From contig CAYPTB010000054.1 in assembly GCA_964413535.1 (NCBI GenBank), positions 148,787 to 212,786 of the forward strand: a stretch of 64,000 nt of DNA, given 5' to 3'. Each line of letters begins with the position of its first letter. Position 1 is the first letter of the stretch. The translations under genes and the position numbers were made by a program. Under the pieces are notes generated by a model, which worked only from the letters and a program-made list of their open reading frames with translations, was not told the DNA's origin and ran no database searches. Positions 1 to 8,624 of the stretch are shown in pieces. The DNA comes from CAYPTB01 sp964413535. GTDB taxonomy: Bacteria > Planctomycetota > UBA1135 > GCA-002686595.

Positions 1-127
1 CGACCTCGTCGCGGACGAGGGGCAGCGGAACCGACGCGCCTCCCCGGTTGGCGAGCATCGTGGAGAACGCTCCGCCGTGCGAGGCAAGGGGGAGACAACC
101 GAGAAACGCGAACGCGAACAAGCTCAT
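1..127 (-). CDS. N-terminal fragment of a putative secreted protein (runs off left edge)
   Basis: Only the first 42 codons are in the window. The frame opens with ATG at 127 and continues without a stop to the left edge. It starts with a short hydrophobic stretch (MSLFAFAFLGCLPLAS) that looks like a secretion signal; LGC at residues 9-11 could be an unusually early lipobox. The following residues are rich in Gly, Ser and Pro and match no family I recognise. The downstream neighbour, a dienelactone hydrolase, is on the same strand but separated by about 125 bp, so no operon is implied. The call rests on the signal-like start alone. Confidence 0.4.
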   Translation of the reverse strand, partial: MSLFAFAFLGCLPLASHGGAFSTMLANRGGASVPLPLVRDEV

Positions 128-252
128 GAGTGCTTCCAGTTCGGGCGTGGGGAGCCTACCAGGCGCTTCGCGCGCGCGGCCCGAAAGACGGCGGCGGCAT
201 CGCAGGCGACGTCGGCGTCCCCGATTGGATCGCGCTCCATCGATAGGCGCCG

Positions 253-963
253 TTACGCGAGCGCCTCGGCGAAGAAGGCCTTCATCGACTCCCACGAGCG
301 GCGGTCGGCCTTCGGCTCGTAGACGGTGCCGAAGGCGCGGTCGTTGGCATCCGGGTTCGTGAAGGCGTGCAGCGTGTGGCCGTACTCGTGGAGCTGCCAG
401 TCGACGCCGGCGGTCGTGAGCTCCTTCTGGAAGGCCGCGACCTCGGCGCGCGAGACCATCGGGTCGTCGTGGCCGTGCAGCGTGAGGATCTTGGCCGTGA
501 TCTTCGCGTTCTTCACGCCCGGCGCCGTCAGGAGCGCGTGGAAGCTCACGACGCCGCAGAGCGCCGCGCCCGCGCGCGCGAGGTCGAGCGCGCACAGACC
601 GCCGAAGCAGAAGCCGATCGCGCCCATCTTCTTCGGGTCGACGCGCGCGTGGCGCTGCGCCGCCTCGAAGCCCGCGAGCAGGCGCTTGCGCAGCGCGCCG
701 CGGTCCTCCATGAGCGGCGTCATGAGCGCGGCGTTCTCCTCCTTGGTCGTGCCGCGCTTGCCCTTGCCGTAATTGTCGAGCGCGATGCCGACGTACCCGA
801 GCTTCGCGAGCGCGTGGCACTTCTCGCGCTCGAAGTCGCCGAGCCCGGCCCACGCGTGACAGACGAGCACGGCGGGGAGCTTCCCCGTCTTGGCCTCGTC
901 GTACGCCACGTACCCCTCGCACGCGAGGCTCCCGTCCCGGTAGTCGATCGTCTCGGTGTGCAT
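253..963 (-). CDS. Dienelactone hydrolase family protein
   Basis: A 236-residue alpha/beta hydrolase of the dienelactone hydrolase family, the usual length for the family. The nucleophile elbow is GFCFGG at residues 117-122 with Cys119 as nucleophile, the Cys typical of this family rather than Ser. The acid is in GHDDP (about Asp167) and the base is His199 in HAF, completing a Cys-Asp-His triad. Family members hydrolyse dienelactone in chlorocatechol breakdown, but many paralogues act on other esters or lactones, so the substrate is unknown. There is no signal peptide, so it is cytoplasmic. No aromatic-degradation genes sit beside it; the nearest catabolic candidates are at 16.8 and 18.9 kb. 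Confidence 0.93.
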   Translation of the reverse strand: MHTETIDYRDGSLACEGYVAYDEAKTGKLPAVLVCHAWAGLGDFEREKCHALAKLGYVGIALDNYGKGKRGTTKEENAALMTPLMEDRGALRKRLLAGFEAAQRHARVDPKKMGAIGFCFGGLCALDLARAGAALCGVVSFHALLTAPGVKNAKITAKILTLHGHDDPMVSRAEVAAFQKELTTAGVDWQLHEYGHTLHAFTNPDANDRAFGTVYEPKADRRSWESMKAFFAEALA

Positions 964-1108
964 GGTCGTCCTTCTTCCGCCGTGGGTTGCCTGGGGGGCG
1001 AGCGCGTTCCGCTCGATGTGCGCTCAGCTTGCCCTCGCCGCGGCGGGAGGGAAAGCGACGCTGTGCCGCTCGAGACGCAAGCGGGACGAGCTCGGCGCGC
1101 GGAGCGCG

Positions 1109-2104
1109 TCAGTCGCCCGCACTCGCGCGCCTGCCCGGCTCGAAGCCCTGGTCGCGCAGCCACGCGGCGAAGCGCTGCGCGACGGCGCGGCTCGGGTGCT
1201 TGTCGTCGCCCGGCGTCTCCTGCACGTCGAGGCCGTCGGCGAGCGCGCGCTCGAGGGGCTCGAAGAGGTCGTAGCGCTCGATCCGAAGCTCGTCCGTGAT
1301 CGCGAGCACGGCCGCGCGCACGGCGTGTTGGTCCTCCCCCCACTCGCTCGGCGGCGCGAGGGGCGGCAGCACGAGGACCGTGAAGCGCGCGCCCTCTCGC
1401 GCCAGCGTGTCGCGGAAACTGCGCAGGCTCTCCGCCACGACGCCGCGCGAGGACTTCCAGTCGCCCGCGTTCGCGCGCGCGCGGCGGCGCACGAAGGCGC
1501 GGTAGAGCGCACTGTGTCGGTAGAGGAAGGCGTTCGCGCGCTGGTCGCGGTCGTGCGGCGTGTAGACGGCGAGCTTGCCCGGACCCTCCTCGAACACGAT
1601 GGGCGTCGCGGTGAAGTCGTTGGGATGGAAGGTGAGCACGACGTGGTCGGGCTCGAGCGCCGCGTTGTAGCGGCGGTAGTAGGCGAGCTCCTGCACCGTG
1701 TTGAACGACTCGACGCCGGCGTTCCAGTACTCGAAGCGCGCCTCGCCGAAGGTCGCGCGCAACGCGTCGACCAGGAAGCCGCGCGCCGTCACGGAGTCGC
1801 CCACGAACAGCAGGCGCTCCACGCCGTCGGGCGGCTCGGCGCCGTAGGCGTTCAGCCGCGTGCCGAACGGCCCGTACTTCACGCCGTCGAGCCGCGGCCG
1901 GAAACCGAACTCGGGATCGACCTCGAACACCTCGCCCGAGAAGTCGCGCGGCCGCCGCCACGCCTCCACGCGCAGCCGCTCCTCGAGCGAGCTCCCCGGC
2001 GCGAGCCGCAGGAGCAGCTCGACCGCCAACAGCGCGGCGGCGAGACCGAGCGCAGTCGCGAGCACGCGGCGTCCGAGCACGCTCCCCCTTACCTCCCCAC
2101 CCAC
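1109..2104 (-). CDS. SGNH/GDSL-type hydrolase, membrane-anchored or secreted
   Basis: 331 residues. An N-terminal hydrophobic segment (about residues 14-33) precedes the catalytic domain and suggests membrane anchoring or export. The SGNH blocks are visible: GDS at 102-104 (Ser104 nucleophile), HPND at 160-163 (block III Asn162) and a C-terminal DDKH at 300-303 giving the Asp/His pair. Together they support an esterase or acyltransferase-like hydrolase acting outside the cytoplasm. The substrate cannot be read from sequence. The ATG at 2104 keeps the whole hydrophobic segment and is preferred. It is followed by DLH on the same strand after about 145 bp of non-coding sequence. Confidence 0.82.
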   Translation of the reverse strand: MGGEVRGSVLGRRVLATALGLAAALLAVELLLRLAPGSSLEERLRVEAWRRPRDFSGEVFEVDPEFGFRPRLDGVKYGPFGTRLNAYGAEPPDGVERLLFVGDSVTARGFLVDALRATFGEARFEYWNAGVESFNTVQELAYYRRYNAALEPDHVVLTFHPNDFTATPIVFEEGPGKLAVYTPHDRDQRANAFLYRHSALYRAFVRRRARANAGDWKSSRGVVAESLRSFRDTLAREGARFTVLVLPPLAPPSEWGEDQHAVRAAVLAITDELRIERYDLFEPLERALADGLDVQETPGDDKHPSRAVAQRFAAWLRDQGFEPGRRASAGD

Positions 2105-2144
2105 CCGCGCGAGGCCAGGGTCGCCGGCAAGAGGATATTGGTGT

Positions 2145-2267
2145 TCATGGGCGCTCCGGTCGACTCGGAGCGATGAGCCCGGCGTTGAACTCCCGCTCGA
2201 ACGCTGCGATCACTTCAAAGAGCTCGTCGAAACGTGGCGGGGCCTCGAAAAACATGGTCTCGAGCAT
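2145..2267 (-). other. Possible small ORF or gene remnant (40 codons)
   Basis: A short minus-strand frame starting at ATG 2267 with a balanced composition (Phe, Glu, Asp, Leu) and moderate third-position GC, unlike the Arg/Ala-rich noise typical of non-coding frames here. It extends upstream in frame to 2432 with less convincing sequence. I recognise no family. It may be the tail of a decayed gene in the 2.1-2.6 kb gap. Confidence 0.2.
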
Positions 2268-2444
2268 CGGCGCTGGCCGCGATCGGACCCAGTTCCGCGT
2301 CCTCGGTATGCGGTCGCGGAGAGCTCGGTCGGCGGCCATGGGGTTGTCACAAATGCTGGTCTTTTCTTGTGACCCCGTCCAGCGCAGAAGGGCCCCGCCC
2401 GCTGCGGACCACGCGGGACCGTGAATCCGCACGCCGAGGATCCG

Positions 2445-2469
2445 ATCACTTCCCCACCAGGAAGTGGCA
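2445..2469 (-). repeat. 25-bp copy of the ychF stop-codon region
   Basis: These 25 bases are identical to 9214-9238, which encode the last residues (CHFLVGK) and stop of ychF. They include an inverted repeat, CACTTCC / GGAAGTG with a 6-nt loop, at 2447-2466. Orientation is the same as ychF. Similarity stops abruptly on both sides. Together with 5326-5460 this is the most distal of three same-orientation copies and marks one edge of the accessory segment that starts with the amidohydrolase gene. Confidence 0.8.
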
Positions 2470-2558
2470 TGACCGAGGCGGGCTCGCGCCTCATGGCCGA
2501 GCGATTCGCCGAGTACCTGCTCGAGAACGGCTTGCTCGCGCGGGGGGGCGGACGGTGA
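2469..2558 (+). other. Possible 29-codon ORF starting at the repeat edge
   Basis: ATG at 2469 overlaps the last base of the 25-bp ychF-like repeat and the frame ends with TGA at 2556-2558. The translation (MTEAGSRLMAERFAEYLLEN...) is helix-like with sensible codon use, but there is no recognisable domain. The rest of the 2268-2616 gap shows no other gene or promoter that I can support. It could be the end of a truncated gene or a chance frame. Confidence 0.2.
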
Positions 2559-2616
2559 CTGACCTGCATCGGTCGAGTTCGCGGGATCGAGAGCCCTCGA
2601 CTCGGGCCGTCACCAA

Positions 2617-4317
2617 TCACCGCCGCGAACGCAGCTCTTCGAGGGCGGCCGCGGCGTTCGCATTCCACGGGTTCAACGCGAGCGCCTTCTCGTAGCTCTC
2701 GATCGCTCCCTCCGTGATGCCGTCGCGCATCAGGGCTTCCCCGAGACTGTCGTAGACGTCGGGCGAAGCTGGGTACGCCTCGACGTTGAGCTCGAAGACG
2801 GCGAGGGCGTCGCTCGTGCGCCCGGCGTCGAGCAGCTCGTAGCCGACCGCGTTCAGCTTGCTCTCCCGGAACAGGCGCGCGTTCGGATCCGCCGTGCGCG
2901 TCTCACGGAAGCGCTCGGTCGCGCGCAGGACGCCGTCCTGGCGCAGGCCCTCGAGGAACGCCGCCTCGTCCGCGTAGAGCTTCGGGAGGGCCTCGACGAG
3001 CGCCGAGAGCTCGGTGTCCGAGAGCCACTCGCCCCTTACCATCACGCCGGCGATCCGAGCGGCGTTCGCGACGTCTTCCAGCGGATTGCCGCGCAGGAGG
3101 ACCAAGTCGCCGGGAGAGCCTTCGGCGATCGTTCCTGCACCCTCGTCGCCGACGAACGCCGCCGGAACGACCGTCGCCGTGCGCAGCGCCTCGTAGGGCG
3201 AGAGCCCGCACGAGACGAGGAGCGCGAGCTCTCGGTGCAGCGACGAGCCCGGCAGGACGAAGGCGACCCCGAAGGCGATTCCAGCGTCCGTTCCCGCGAG
3301 CAGCGGAACCCCTGCCTCGTGGAGCGCTCGCACCAATTCCCGCAGGAACGCGAGACGCTCACGGAGCCACTGGGCGTCGTCCGGCGAGAAGTCGCGCAGG
3401 TAGTGATTGCCTCGGCCGAGCCAGAGCCTCTGCACGGCCGGATCCACGAAGCGCTGCTCGGGCCGCGCGGCGAGCTCGGACGTGCCGGCGACCTGGAGCC
3501 CGATCGTTTCGTACGCCACGAGGTTGGGCGTCACGGACGCTCCGGCCTCGCGCGTCAGGCGCACCGCTTCGGGGATGCGCTCCGGTCCGGCGCTCGCGAA
3601 GAAGGTGTAGAGGTATTCCTCGGCGTGGTCGATCGAGGCTTGCCCGCGTGCGAGGGAGTCCGCGAGCCCGACGGCCCGCGCCAGGTGTCCGACCACGGGA
3701 ATGCGCAGGCTTCGAGCCGCGCTCGCGATTCCGGAGAAGGCCTCCACGGAGAGGCCGCTGTACACCTTGACGAAGTCGTAGCCCGAGGCCGCGACGAACT
3801 CGACGGATTGCTCGCCCGCCTCGCGCGTCGTCACGAGGATGCGATTCGTGCCCTCCGGAGGAACGCCGTCGAGCGTGGGACCGGCGGTGAGGAGCGTCGG
3901 CGCGAGCATCCGTCCCCCCGCGATCTCGCGGCGCCAGACGAGGTGGAAGGGCTCGCCGCTCATGTTGCGCACGGTCGTCACGCCGTTCGCGAGGTAGAGC
4001 GCGAACTCGTCGGGCTCCAGCACGTGCACGTGGCTGTCGCACAGCCCCGGCATCAGATAGAGCTCGTCGTCGCCGTCGATCACCTGCGCGCCCTCCGGCA
4101 CCTCGACCGTCGCGGACGGACCGACGCGCGAGATCCGACCGTCCTCGACGAGCACGGTCTGGTCGGTCACGACGCGCTCGGCGTCCATCGGCACGAGCCG
4201 CACGTGAACGAACGCGACGGGCGCGCCCGTCGAATCGCCCGAATCGCCGAGCGGCCGCGCCTCCGTCTCGGTCGAGCCGGTCAGGAGGATCGCAAGGGCG
4301 AGGAGGGTTGCCGTCAT
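2617..4317 (-). CDS. Secreted amidohydrolase with C-terminal TPR repeats
   Basis: 566 residues. Residues 1-20 form a signal peptide. The amidohydrolase (imidazolonepropionase/prolidase-like) fold follows: metal ligands in DSHVH (His96, His98), a Lys in VKVYSG (Lys184) that may be the carbamylated bridging residue, His211 in GHL, His231 in DHAEEY, and Asp344 in GTDAG. All expected metal-binding positions are present, so the enzyme should be active as a periplasmic or extracellular hydrolase of C-N bonds. From about residue 480 the chain carries one or two TPR motifs, unusual as a tail on this family. The gene is divergent from an AraC-type regulator whose open frame begins within a base or two, suggesting local control. 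The substrate is unknown. Confidence 0.85.
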   Translation of the reverse strand: MTATLLALAILLTGSTETEARPLGDSGDSTGAPVAFVHVRLVPMDAERVVTDQTVLVEDGRISRVGPSATVEVPEGAQVIDGDDELYLMPGLCDSHVHVLEPDEFALYLANGVTTVRNMSGEPFHLVWRREIAGGRMLAPTLLTAGPTLDGVPPEGTNRILVTTREAGEQSVEFVAASGYDFVKVYSGLSVEAFSGIASAARSLRIPVVGHLARAVGLADSLARGQASIDHAEEYLYTFFASAGPERIPEAVRLTREAGASVTPNLVAYETIGLQVAGTSELAARPEQRFVDPAVQRLWLGRGNHYLRDFSPDDAQWLRERLAFLRELVRALHEAGVPLLAGTDAGIAFGVAFVLPGSSLHRELALLVSCGLSPYEALRTATVVPAAFVGDEGAGTIAEGSPGDLVLLRGNPLEDVANAARIAGVMVRGEWLSDTELSALVEALPKLYADEAAFLEGLRQDGVLRATERFRETRTADPNARLFRESKLNAVGYELLDAGRTSDALAVFELNVEAYPASPDVYDSLGEALMRDGITEGAIESYEKALALNPWNANAAAALEELRSRR

Positions 4318-4432
4318 GCGGCTAGAATCCCACTGGGTTGCCCTCCTCGACTATCAGAATCGTGGCGTATCCGCCGTGAACGATCCGACGAACGCGAGAC
4401 GGCCGAGCGACCCCTTGTGCGTCGATCCCCGC

Positions 4433-5362
4433 ATGGCGCAACGCCTCTCGATGCGCACCCTGTGGTCGGGCATCGACCTCGAGGTCGTCTCGACGGCGTG
4501 GCGTCGGGGCGAGCATCCCGAGCGGAGCGAAGGCTCGACTTCCTACGACGCCATCGAAGTCATGCATTCGGGCGCATTCGAGCTGCGCGTGGGCGAGGAC
4601 CGCTTCCTCGCCGATCCGGGCATGGTGGTCTTCCACGGACCCGACGAGCCCTTCTCCATCCGCCATCCGGTGGGCCGGGCGAACGCTGGTACGACCCTTC
4701 GCATCGGCTCCTTCGCGGCCGCGGAGCTCGCAGCGCACGCCGGGCGGCCGGCGCGACCCGGCGCTCTGTTCCGCAATCGCGTCGTGCCGAGTTCGGCCGG
4801 TTTCGTGCTCTCTCTCCAGCGCTTCTTGGCGGGAATCGGTGCGTGCCCGTACACCGATCCACTGGCTCGAGAAGAGCGGGTCGTCGAGTGGATTCGATCT
4901 GCGCTCGAGCTCGACCAGAGCGTCGGCGGCAGCGCGGGGTCGAGACCCTCGCGATCGCTCGGACGCGCGGAGCTCGCGCAGGCTTTCCTGAACGAGCGCT
5001 GGGCGCAGCCGGTACGGCTCTCCGACGTCGCACGCGCGGCCCGTTGCTCCGTGTGGCACGTCTGCAAGGAGTTCCGCCGCGCGACCGGATCTTCGATCCA
5101 CCAGTGGCTCGTTCGCTTGCGGCTCCGGCATGCGCTCGAGGCCTTGCGCCGGGGTGCCGAGGACCTCAGCCAGTTGGCTCTCGAGACGGGCTTCAGCAGC
5201 CACAGCCACTTCGCCGCCGCGTTTCGCCGTGAATTCGGCATCACGCCGCGCGCCGCGCGCGAATCGATGGGTCGACGGCTCGGGACGAAGGAAAGGGACT
5301 TGGCGGACCGCTCATTGCCCGCCGTCCCACCAGGAAGTGGCACACGTCGCTCTCGCGCATGA
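4433..5362 (+). CDS. AraC-family transcriptional regulator
   Basis: 309 residues from ATG 4433. The open frame extends upstream to ATG 4316, which would overlap the divergent amidohydrolase start; the later ATG fits the start of the cupin-like sensing domain better. Residues about 10-190 are the ligand-binding region. The last ~110 residues form the double helix-turn-helix, including the second-HTH signature (LALETGFSSHSHFAAAFRREFGITP). Divergence from the amidohydrolase gene makes that gene the likely target. The last 11-12 codons and the TGA stop (5360-5362) lie inside a segment copied from the ychF 3' end (5326-5460), so the original C-terminus has been replaced; the lost part lies after the HTH and is probably dispensable. 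Confidence 0.82.
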   Translation: MAQRLSMRTLWSGIDLEVVSTAWRRGEHPERSEGSTSYDAIEVMHSGAFELRVGEDRFLADPGMVVFHGPDEPFSIRHPVGRANAGTTLRIGSFAAAELAAHAGRPARPGALFRNRVVPSSAGFVLSLQRFLAGIGACPYTDPLAREERVVEWIRSALELDQSVGGSAGSRPSRSLGRAELAQAFLNERWAQPVRLSDVARAARCSVWHVCKEFRRATGSSIHQWLVRLRLRHALEALRRGAEDLSQLALETGFSSHSHFAAAFRREFGITPRAARESMGRRLGTKERDLADRSLPAVPPGSGTRRSRA

Positions 5363-5460
5363 CGTAGTCGCGGCCCTCGATGCGCAGCTTGCCGGCGGCC
5401 TTGATCGCGGCTTCGCTCTCGTGCGCGACGAGATCGTCGATGGAGTAGACCTCGGCGCGG
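5326..5460 (-). pseudogene. ychF 3'-end fragment (displaced copy)
   Basis: 135 bp aligning without gaps to 9222-9356 inside ychF, with 130 of 135 bases identical by my count, same orientation. On the minus strand it encodes about the last 44 residues of YchF (from AEVYSIDDL to CHFLVG). The five differences give one amino-acid change (Ala to Val) and three silent changes within the block, a coding-like pattern. Homology ends sharply at 5460 on one side and at the stop-codon hairpin on the other. It has no start codon and cannot be a functional gene. It lies between the AraC gene, whose 3' end it overlaps, and the sigma-fusion gene. Confidence 0.9.
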
Positions 5461-5538
5461 GCCCCGCACGACACCTGGAGAGCACGAGAATCGCGTGAAG
5501 AGCATGAACCACTTCCGCGCCGGCCGGGCACGTGGATC

Positions 5539-8505
5539 ATGGAGCCACGGATGCCCACTTTCCCCAGTGATCCGCAAGAGCTGCTCTTGCACGACGGATT
5601 CCTGCGCGCGCTCGCGCAAAGGCTCGCCGCACCGGCGAGCGGCGACGACGTGGCACAGGAGACCTGGCTCGCCGCCGTGCGCGCCCCGAGCACCGCGATC
5701 GGCTCCTTGCGCCATTGGCTCGCGGGGACGGCGCGGCACCTCTCGGGCCGCGAGCGCCGCTCGAATCTGCGCCGATTCGAGCACGAGCGCGAGCGGGCGG
5801 CAGAGGGGGGCCAGGAAGCCCTCTCGCCGGACGAGATCCTCGAGCGCGAAGACCTGCGCCGGCGCGTCGTGCTCGCGGTGCTCGAGCTCGGCGAGCCCGC
5901 GCGCGAGACCCTGATCTTGCGCTTCTTCGAGAACCTGCCGCCGCGCGCCGTCGCGCGCCGCCTGCGCGTCCCAGTCGCCACCGTCCACACGCGGACCAAG
6001 CGGGCCCTCGTCGAGTTGCGCGCGCGCCTCGACCGCGACTTCGGCTCGCGCGCAGCGTGGCTCGCGATCGTCGCGCCGCTCGCCGAGCGCGCGCCGGCCG
6101 TCCCGGAAACGTTGGCACCGGCCGACGGACTCGCGTCCTCCACTTCCCTCGTCCTGCGAGTCGCCGCCATGTCCACGCAAGCCAAGCTCGTCGCCTCGGC
6201 GCTCGCCGCGATCGTCGTCGTCGTGTTCGCAGGGCTGCACCGCTCGGAGCCGGTCGCGGAAGTTGCGGCGGAGGTGGCGCTGGAGAAAACCTCGCCCGAG
6301 CCCCTCGCGCTCCCGTCGGATAGCACGGACGTCGCTCGCGCCCCCGCTACGGCGACCGCGCACGAGGCCACGAATGCAGGTGTGTCGTCCAGCGAGGGAG
6401 CGTCGCTGCGCGTGCGGGCGCGCTGGCACGACGGAACGCCGGCCGAGGGCCTCGGTTTGCGCCTCGAGCGCGCGCGCACGTTCCCCGATCTCGAGGCGCC
6501 CGAGGGAGTGACCGACGAGCGCGGCGAGTGGACCGCCGCGGCGCTCGCGCCGGGCGACTATCGCCTGAACGTCGACCGGGCGGAGGGAGAGCGCGTGGAG
6601 CTCGAGGCCGGCGTCGAGCGCGTGCTCGAGCTCGCGCTGCCGCGCGGCTTCGACCTCGTGGGCAGCGTGGTCGATCTCGACGGCGTTCCGGTCGCGAACG
6701 CGGAGATCCGCACGGAAGGATTCCTCCTGGCCCGGTCCGATGCGCGCGGCACGTTCTCCGTGCGTTCGCTGGAGGGTGCGACGCAGATCCACGCGCGCGC
6801 GCCCTCCTTCGCACCGTCCTTCGTGCGCCACGTGCGCGTCGAGGAAACGGACGTCGAGCTCGTGCTGCCCGGTCTGGGCGGCGAGCTCGCCGGCGTCGTG
6901 CTCGACGAGCGCGGCGTACCGATAGCGGGAGCCGAGCTGCTCGTCGGCTCGAGCCGGAACTATCCCGAGCGGCTCGGGGGCAGCGGACCCGCGTACTTCC
7001 CTCCCCCTCTGCGGGTCGCAGCCAACGAGCGCGGCGAGTTCCTCGCGCGCGGAACGCAGCGCGGATCCGTCGCGGTCTCGGCCCGCGCGTGCGGGTTCGC
7101 GCCCAGCACCGCACACGCGGATATTCCGCTCGACGGTGGCCTCGGGTGGATCGAGTTGCGGCTCGCCGACGAGTGGCGCCTGCGCGGCACGGCGCGCGAC
7201 GCTGGAGGAGCTCCGCTCGAATGGGCATGGATCGAGCTCCTCGACGAGAGCATGCGTCCCCACGACCCCCACGAGGCGCGGGCTCTCGCGGGGGCTGACG
7301 GGCGTTTCGAACTCGCGGGACTTCCGCCCGGTCGCAACCGGTTCGCGGCGAGTGCCGAGGGAGAGGGGCGCGCGCAGGTCGTGCTCGAGGCCGAGCCGGG
7401 CGACGTTCTCGTCTGGGATCCAACGTTCGTGCGCGGCACCGGCGAGATCGACGGCCGCATCGTCGACGAGCACGGCGCTCCGCTCTCCGGCTTGTGCGTC
7501 CTGCTCACGAACGAGTCGTACGCAGCCGTGAGCGACACGCAGTGGCTCGATGGCACGAGCGACGGGAATGGCCACTTCCTCTTCGAAGGCTTGCGCGAAG
7601 GGCCCTTCGCCCTGTCGGTGTACTTCCCCGAGTCGAACGCCTTGTCCGCGGCGACGGTCGTCGGCCTGACTGCAGGCGAGAAGGACGTGCTCGTCCGCGT
7701 GTCCTCGTCGGATCGACCGTCGGCGCGCATCGTAGGCCAAGTGTTGCTCGCGAGCGGCGAGCCGGCAGCCGGCGTCCAGATCGTGGCCCACTCCCTCCGC
7801 TACAAGGTGGTCCCGGTCTTCTTCACGAACCCCGACGGAAGCTTCAGTGCAGGACCGCTGATGTCGGGGACGTGGACCCTTCACGTGACTCCGCCGCTCG
7901 GGCTCCCGCTCGTCGAGGGGCCGCGCGAGCTCGGCGCGGGAGAGACGTGGGACGTCGGCACTCTGCAGCCTCAGGAGCCGGGGAGCGCGCTCGTGCGCAT
8001 CGAGAGCGACGATGCGGCGCTCGTCGCGGCCGTACGGTTGAGGATGTCACGCGCGTCGGTCTCGACCGCGGACGAGGAGAGCGCTCAGGGAGCTCTGCGC
8101 CGCTTCGCGAAGCTCGCACCCGACGACTACGAGATCCAGGTCTCCGGCGACGGCGTGGCGCGCGCGCGCGTGGCCCTGCGCGTCGAGCCCGGACGCGAGA
8201 GCGAAGTGGTCGTGCGACCGGAGCGCGGCGTGGAGGTCCGGGTCGCGATCCATTGCCCGCTGGCGAGCCGGCGCGGGGAGACGCTGCTCGTCTCGGCTTC
8301 GCGCGGGGACGAGCTTCCGCTGCGCGGCGCGATCACCACGGGGCATCGGCACGCACCGAAGGATGGCGCAGTGTGGGGGCTCGAGCTCGGCATGGGAGAG
8401 TGGCGGGTCGAGGCGAGCACTGCGGACGGCGAGCGAGCGGAGGGGTGGCTGAGCGTGGAGCCGGGTGCCGTGGCGCCGCTGGAGCTCGAGCTGGCGTTGC
8501 CGTGA
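5539..8505 (+). CDS. Sigma-70-like factor fused to a membrane segment and Ig-like/carboxypeptidase-regulatory repeats
   Basis: 988 residues. The N-terminal ~165 resemble an ECF-type sigma factor: a region-2 part at about 13-80 (DDVAQETWLAAVR) and a region-4 HTH at about 115-165 (ARETLILRFFENLPPRAVAR followed by the recognition-helix part). A linker leads to one hydrophobic segment at about 216-233. The rest, about 240-988, contains at least five carboxypeptidase-regulatory-like beta-sandwich repeats beginning near residues 372, 447, 545, 634 and 729, each with a V.D..G.P...A pattern. The topology predicted is a cytoplasmic DNA-binding head and a periplasmic sensory or scaffold tail. An internal in-frame ATG at 6169 precedes the membrane segment and could yield a separate membrane protein. 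ATG 5551 is an alternative start. No anti-sigma gene is adjacent. Confidence 0.85.
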   Translation: MEPRMPTFPSDPQELLLHDGFLRALAQRLAAPASGDDVAQETWLAAVRAPSTAIGSLRHWLAGTARHLSGRERRSNLRRFEHERERAAEGGQEALSPDEILEREDLRRRVVLAVLELGEPARETLILRFFENLPPRAVARRLRVPVATVHTRTKRALVELRARLDRDFGSRAAWLAIVAPLAERAPAVPETLAPADGLASSTSLVLRVAAMSTQAKLVASALAAIVVVVFAGLHRSEPVAEVAAEVALEKTSPEPLALPSDSTDVARAPATATAHEATNAGVSSSEGASLRVRARWHDGTPAEGLGLRLERARTFPDLEAPEGVTDERGEWTAAALAPGDYRLNVDRAEGERVELEAGVERVLELALPRGFDLVGSVVDLDGVPVANAEIRTEGFLLARSDARGTFSVRSLEGATQIHARAPSFAPSFVRHVRVEETDVELVLPGLGGELAGVVLDERGVPIAGAELLVGSSRNYPERLGGSGPAYFPPPLRVAANERGEFLARGTQRGSVAVSARACGFAPSTAHADIPLDGGLGWIELRLADEWRLRGTARDAGGAPLEWAWIELLDESMRPHDPHEARALAGADGRFELAGLPPGRNRFAASAEGEGRAQVVLEAEPGDVLVWDPTFVRGTGEIDGRIVDEHGAPLSGLCVLLTNESYAAVSDTQWLDGTSDGNGHFLFEGLREGPFALSVYFPESNALSAATVVGLTAGEKDVLVRVSSSDRPSARIVGQVLLASGEPAAGVQIVAHSLRYKVVPVFFTNPDGSFSAGPLMSGTWTLHVTPPLGLPLVEGPRELGAGETWDVGTLQPQEPGSALVRIESDDAALVAAVRLRMSRASVSTADEESAQGALRRFAKLAPDDYEIQVSGDGVARARVALRVEPGRESEVVVRPERGVEVRVAIHCPLASRRGETLLVSASRGDELPLRGAITTGHRHAPKDGAVWGLELGMGEWRVEASTADGERAEGWLSVEPGAVAPLELELALP

Positions 8506-8624
8506 GCGGCGCAGGAAAGCCACGGGACGACGGGTCGCCAGCCTCGAAACCGCCCACTGGCTCAACCGCGGAAAACCGTCTAGCCTCAACGTCCACGAAC
8601 TCGGAACCAGGACCCGCGCAAACC

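Noticed and set aside
4543..7884. A very long open frame (over 1100 codons) antisense to the AraC and sigma-fusion genes.
   Set aside because: Its translation is Arg/Ala/Gly-rich without domains and mirrors the codon bias of the genes opposite; long antisense frames are expected at this GC content.
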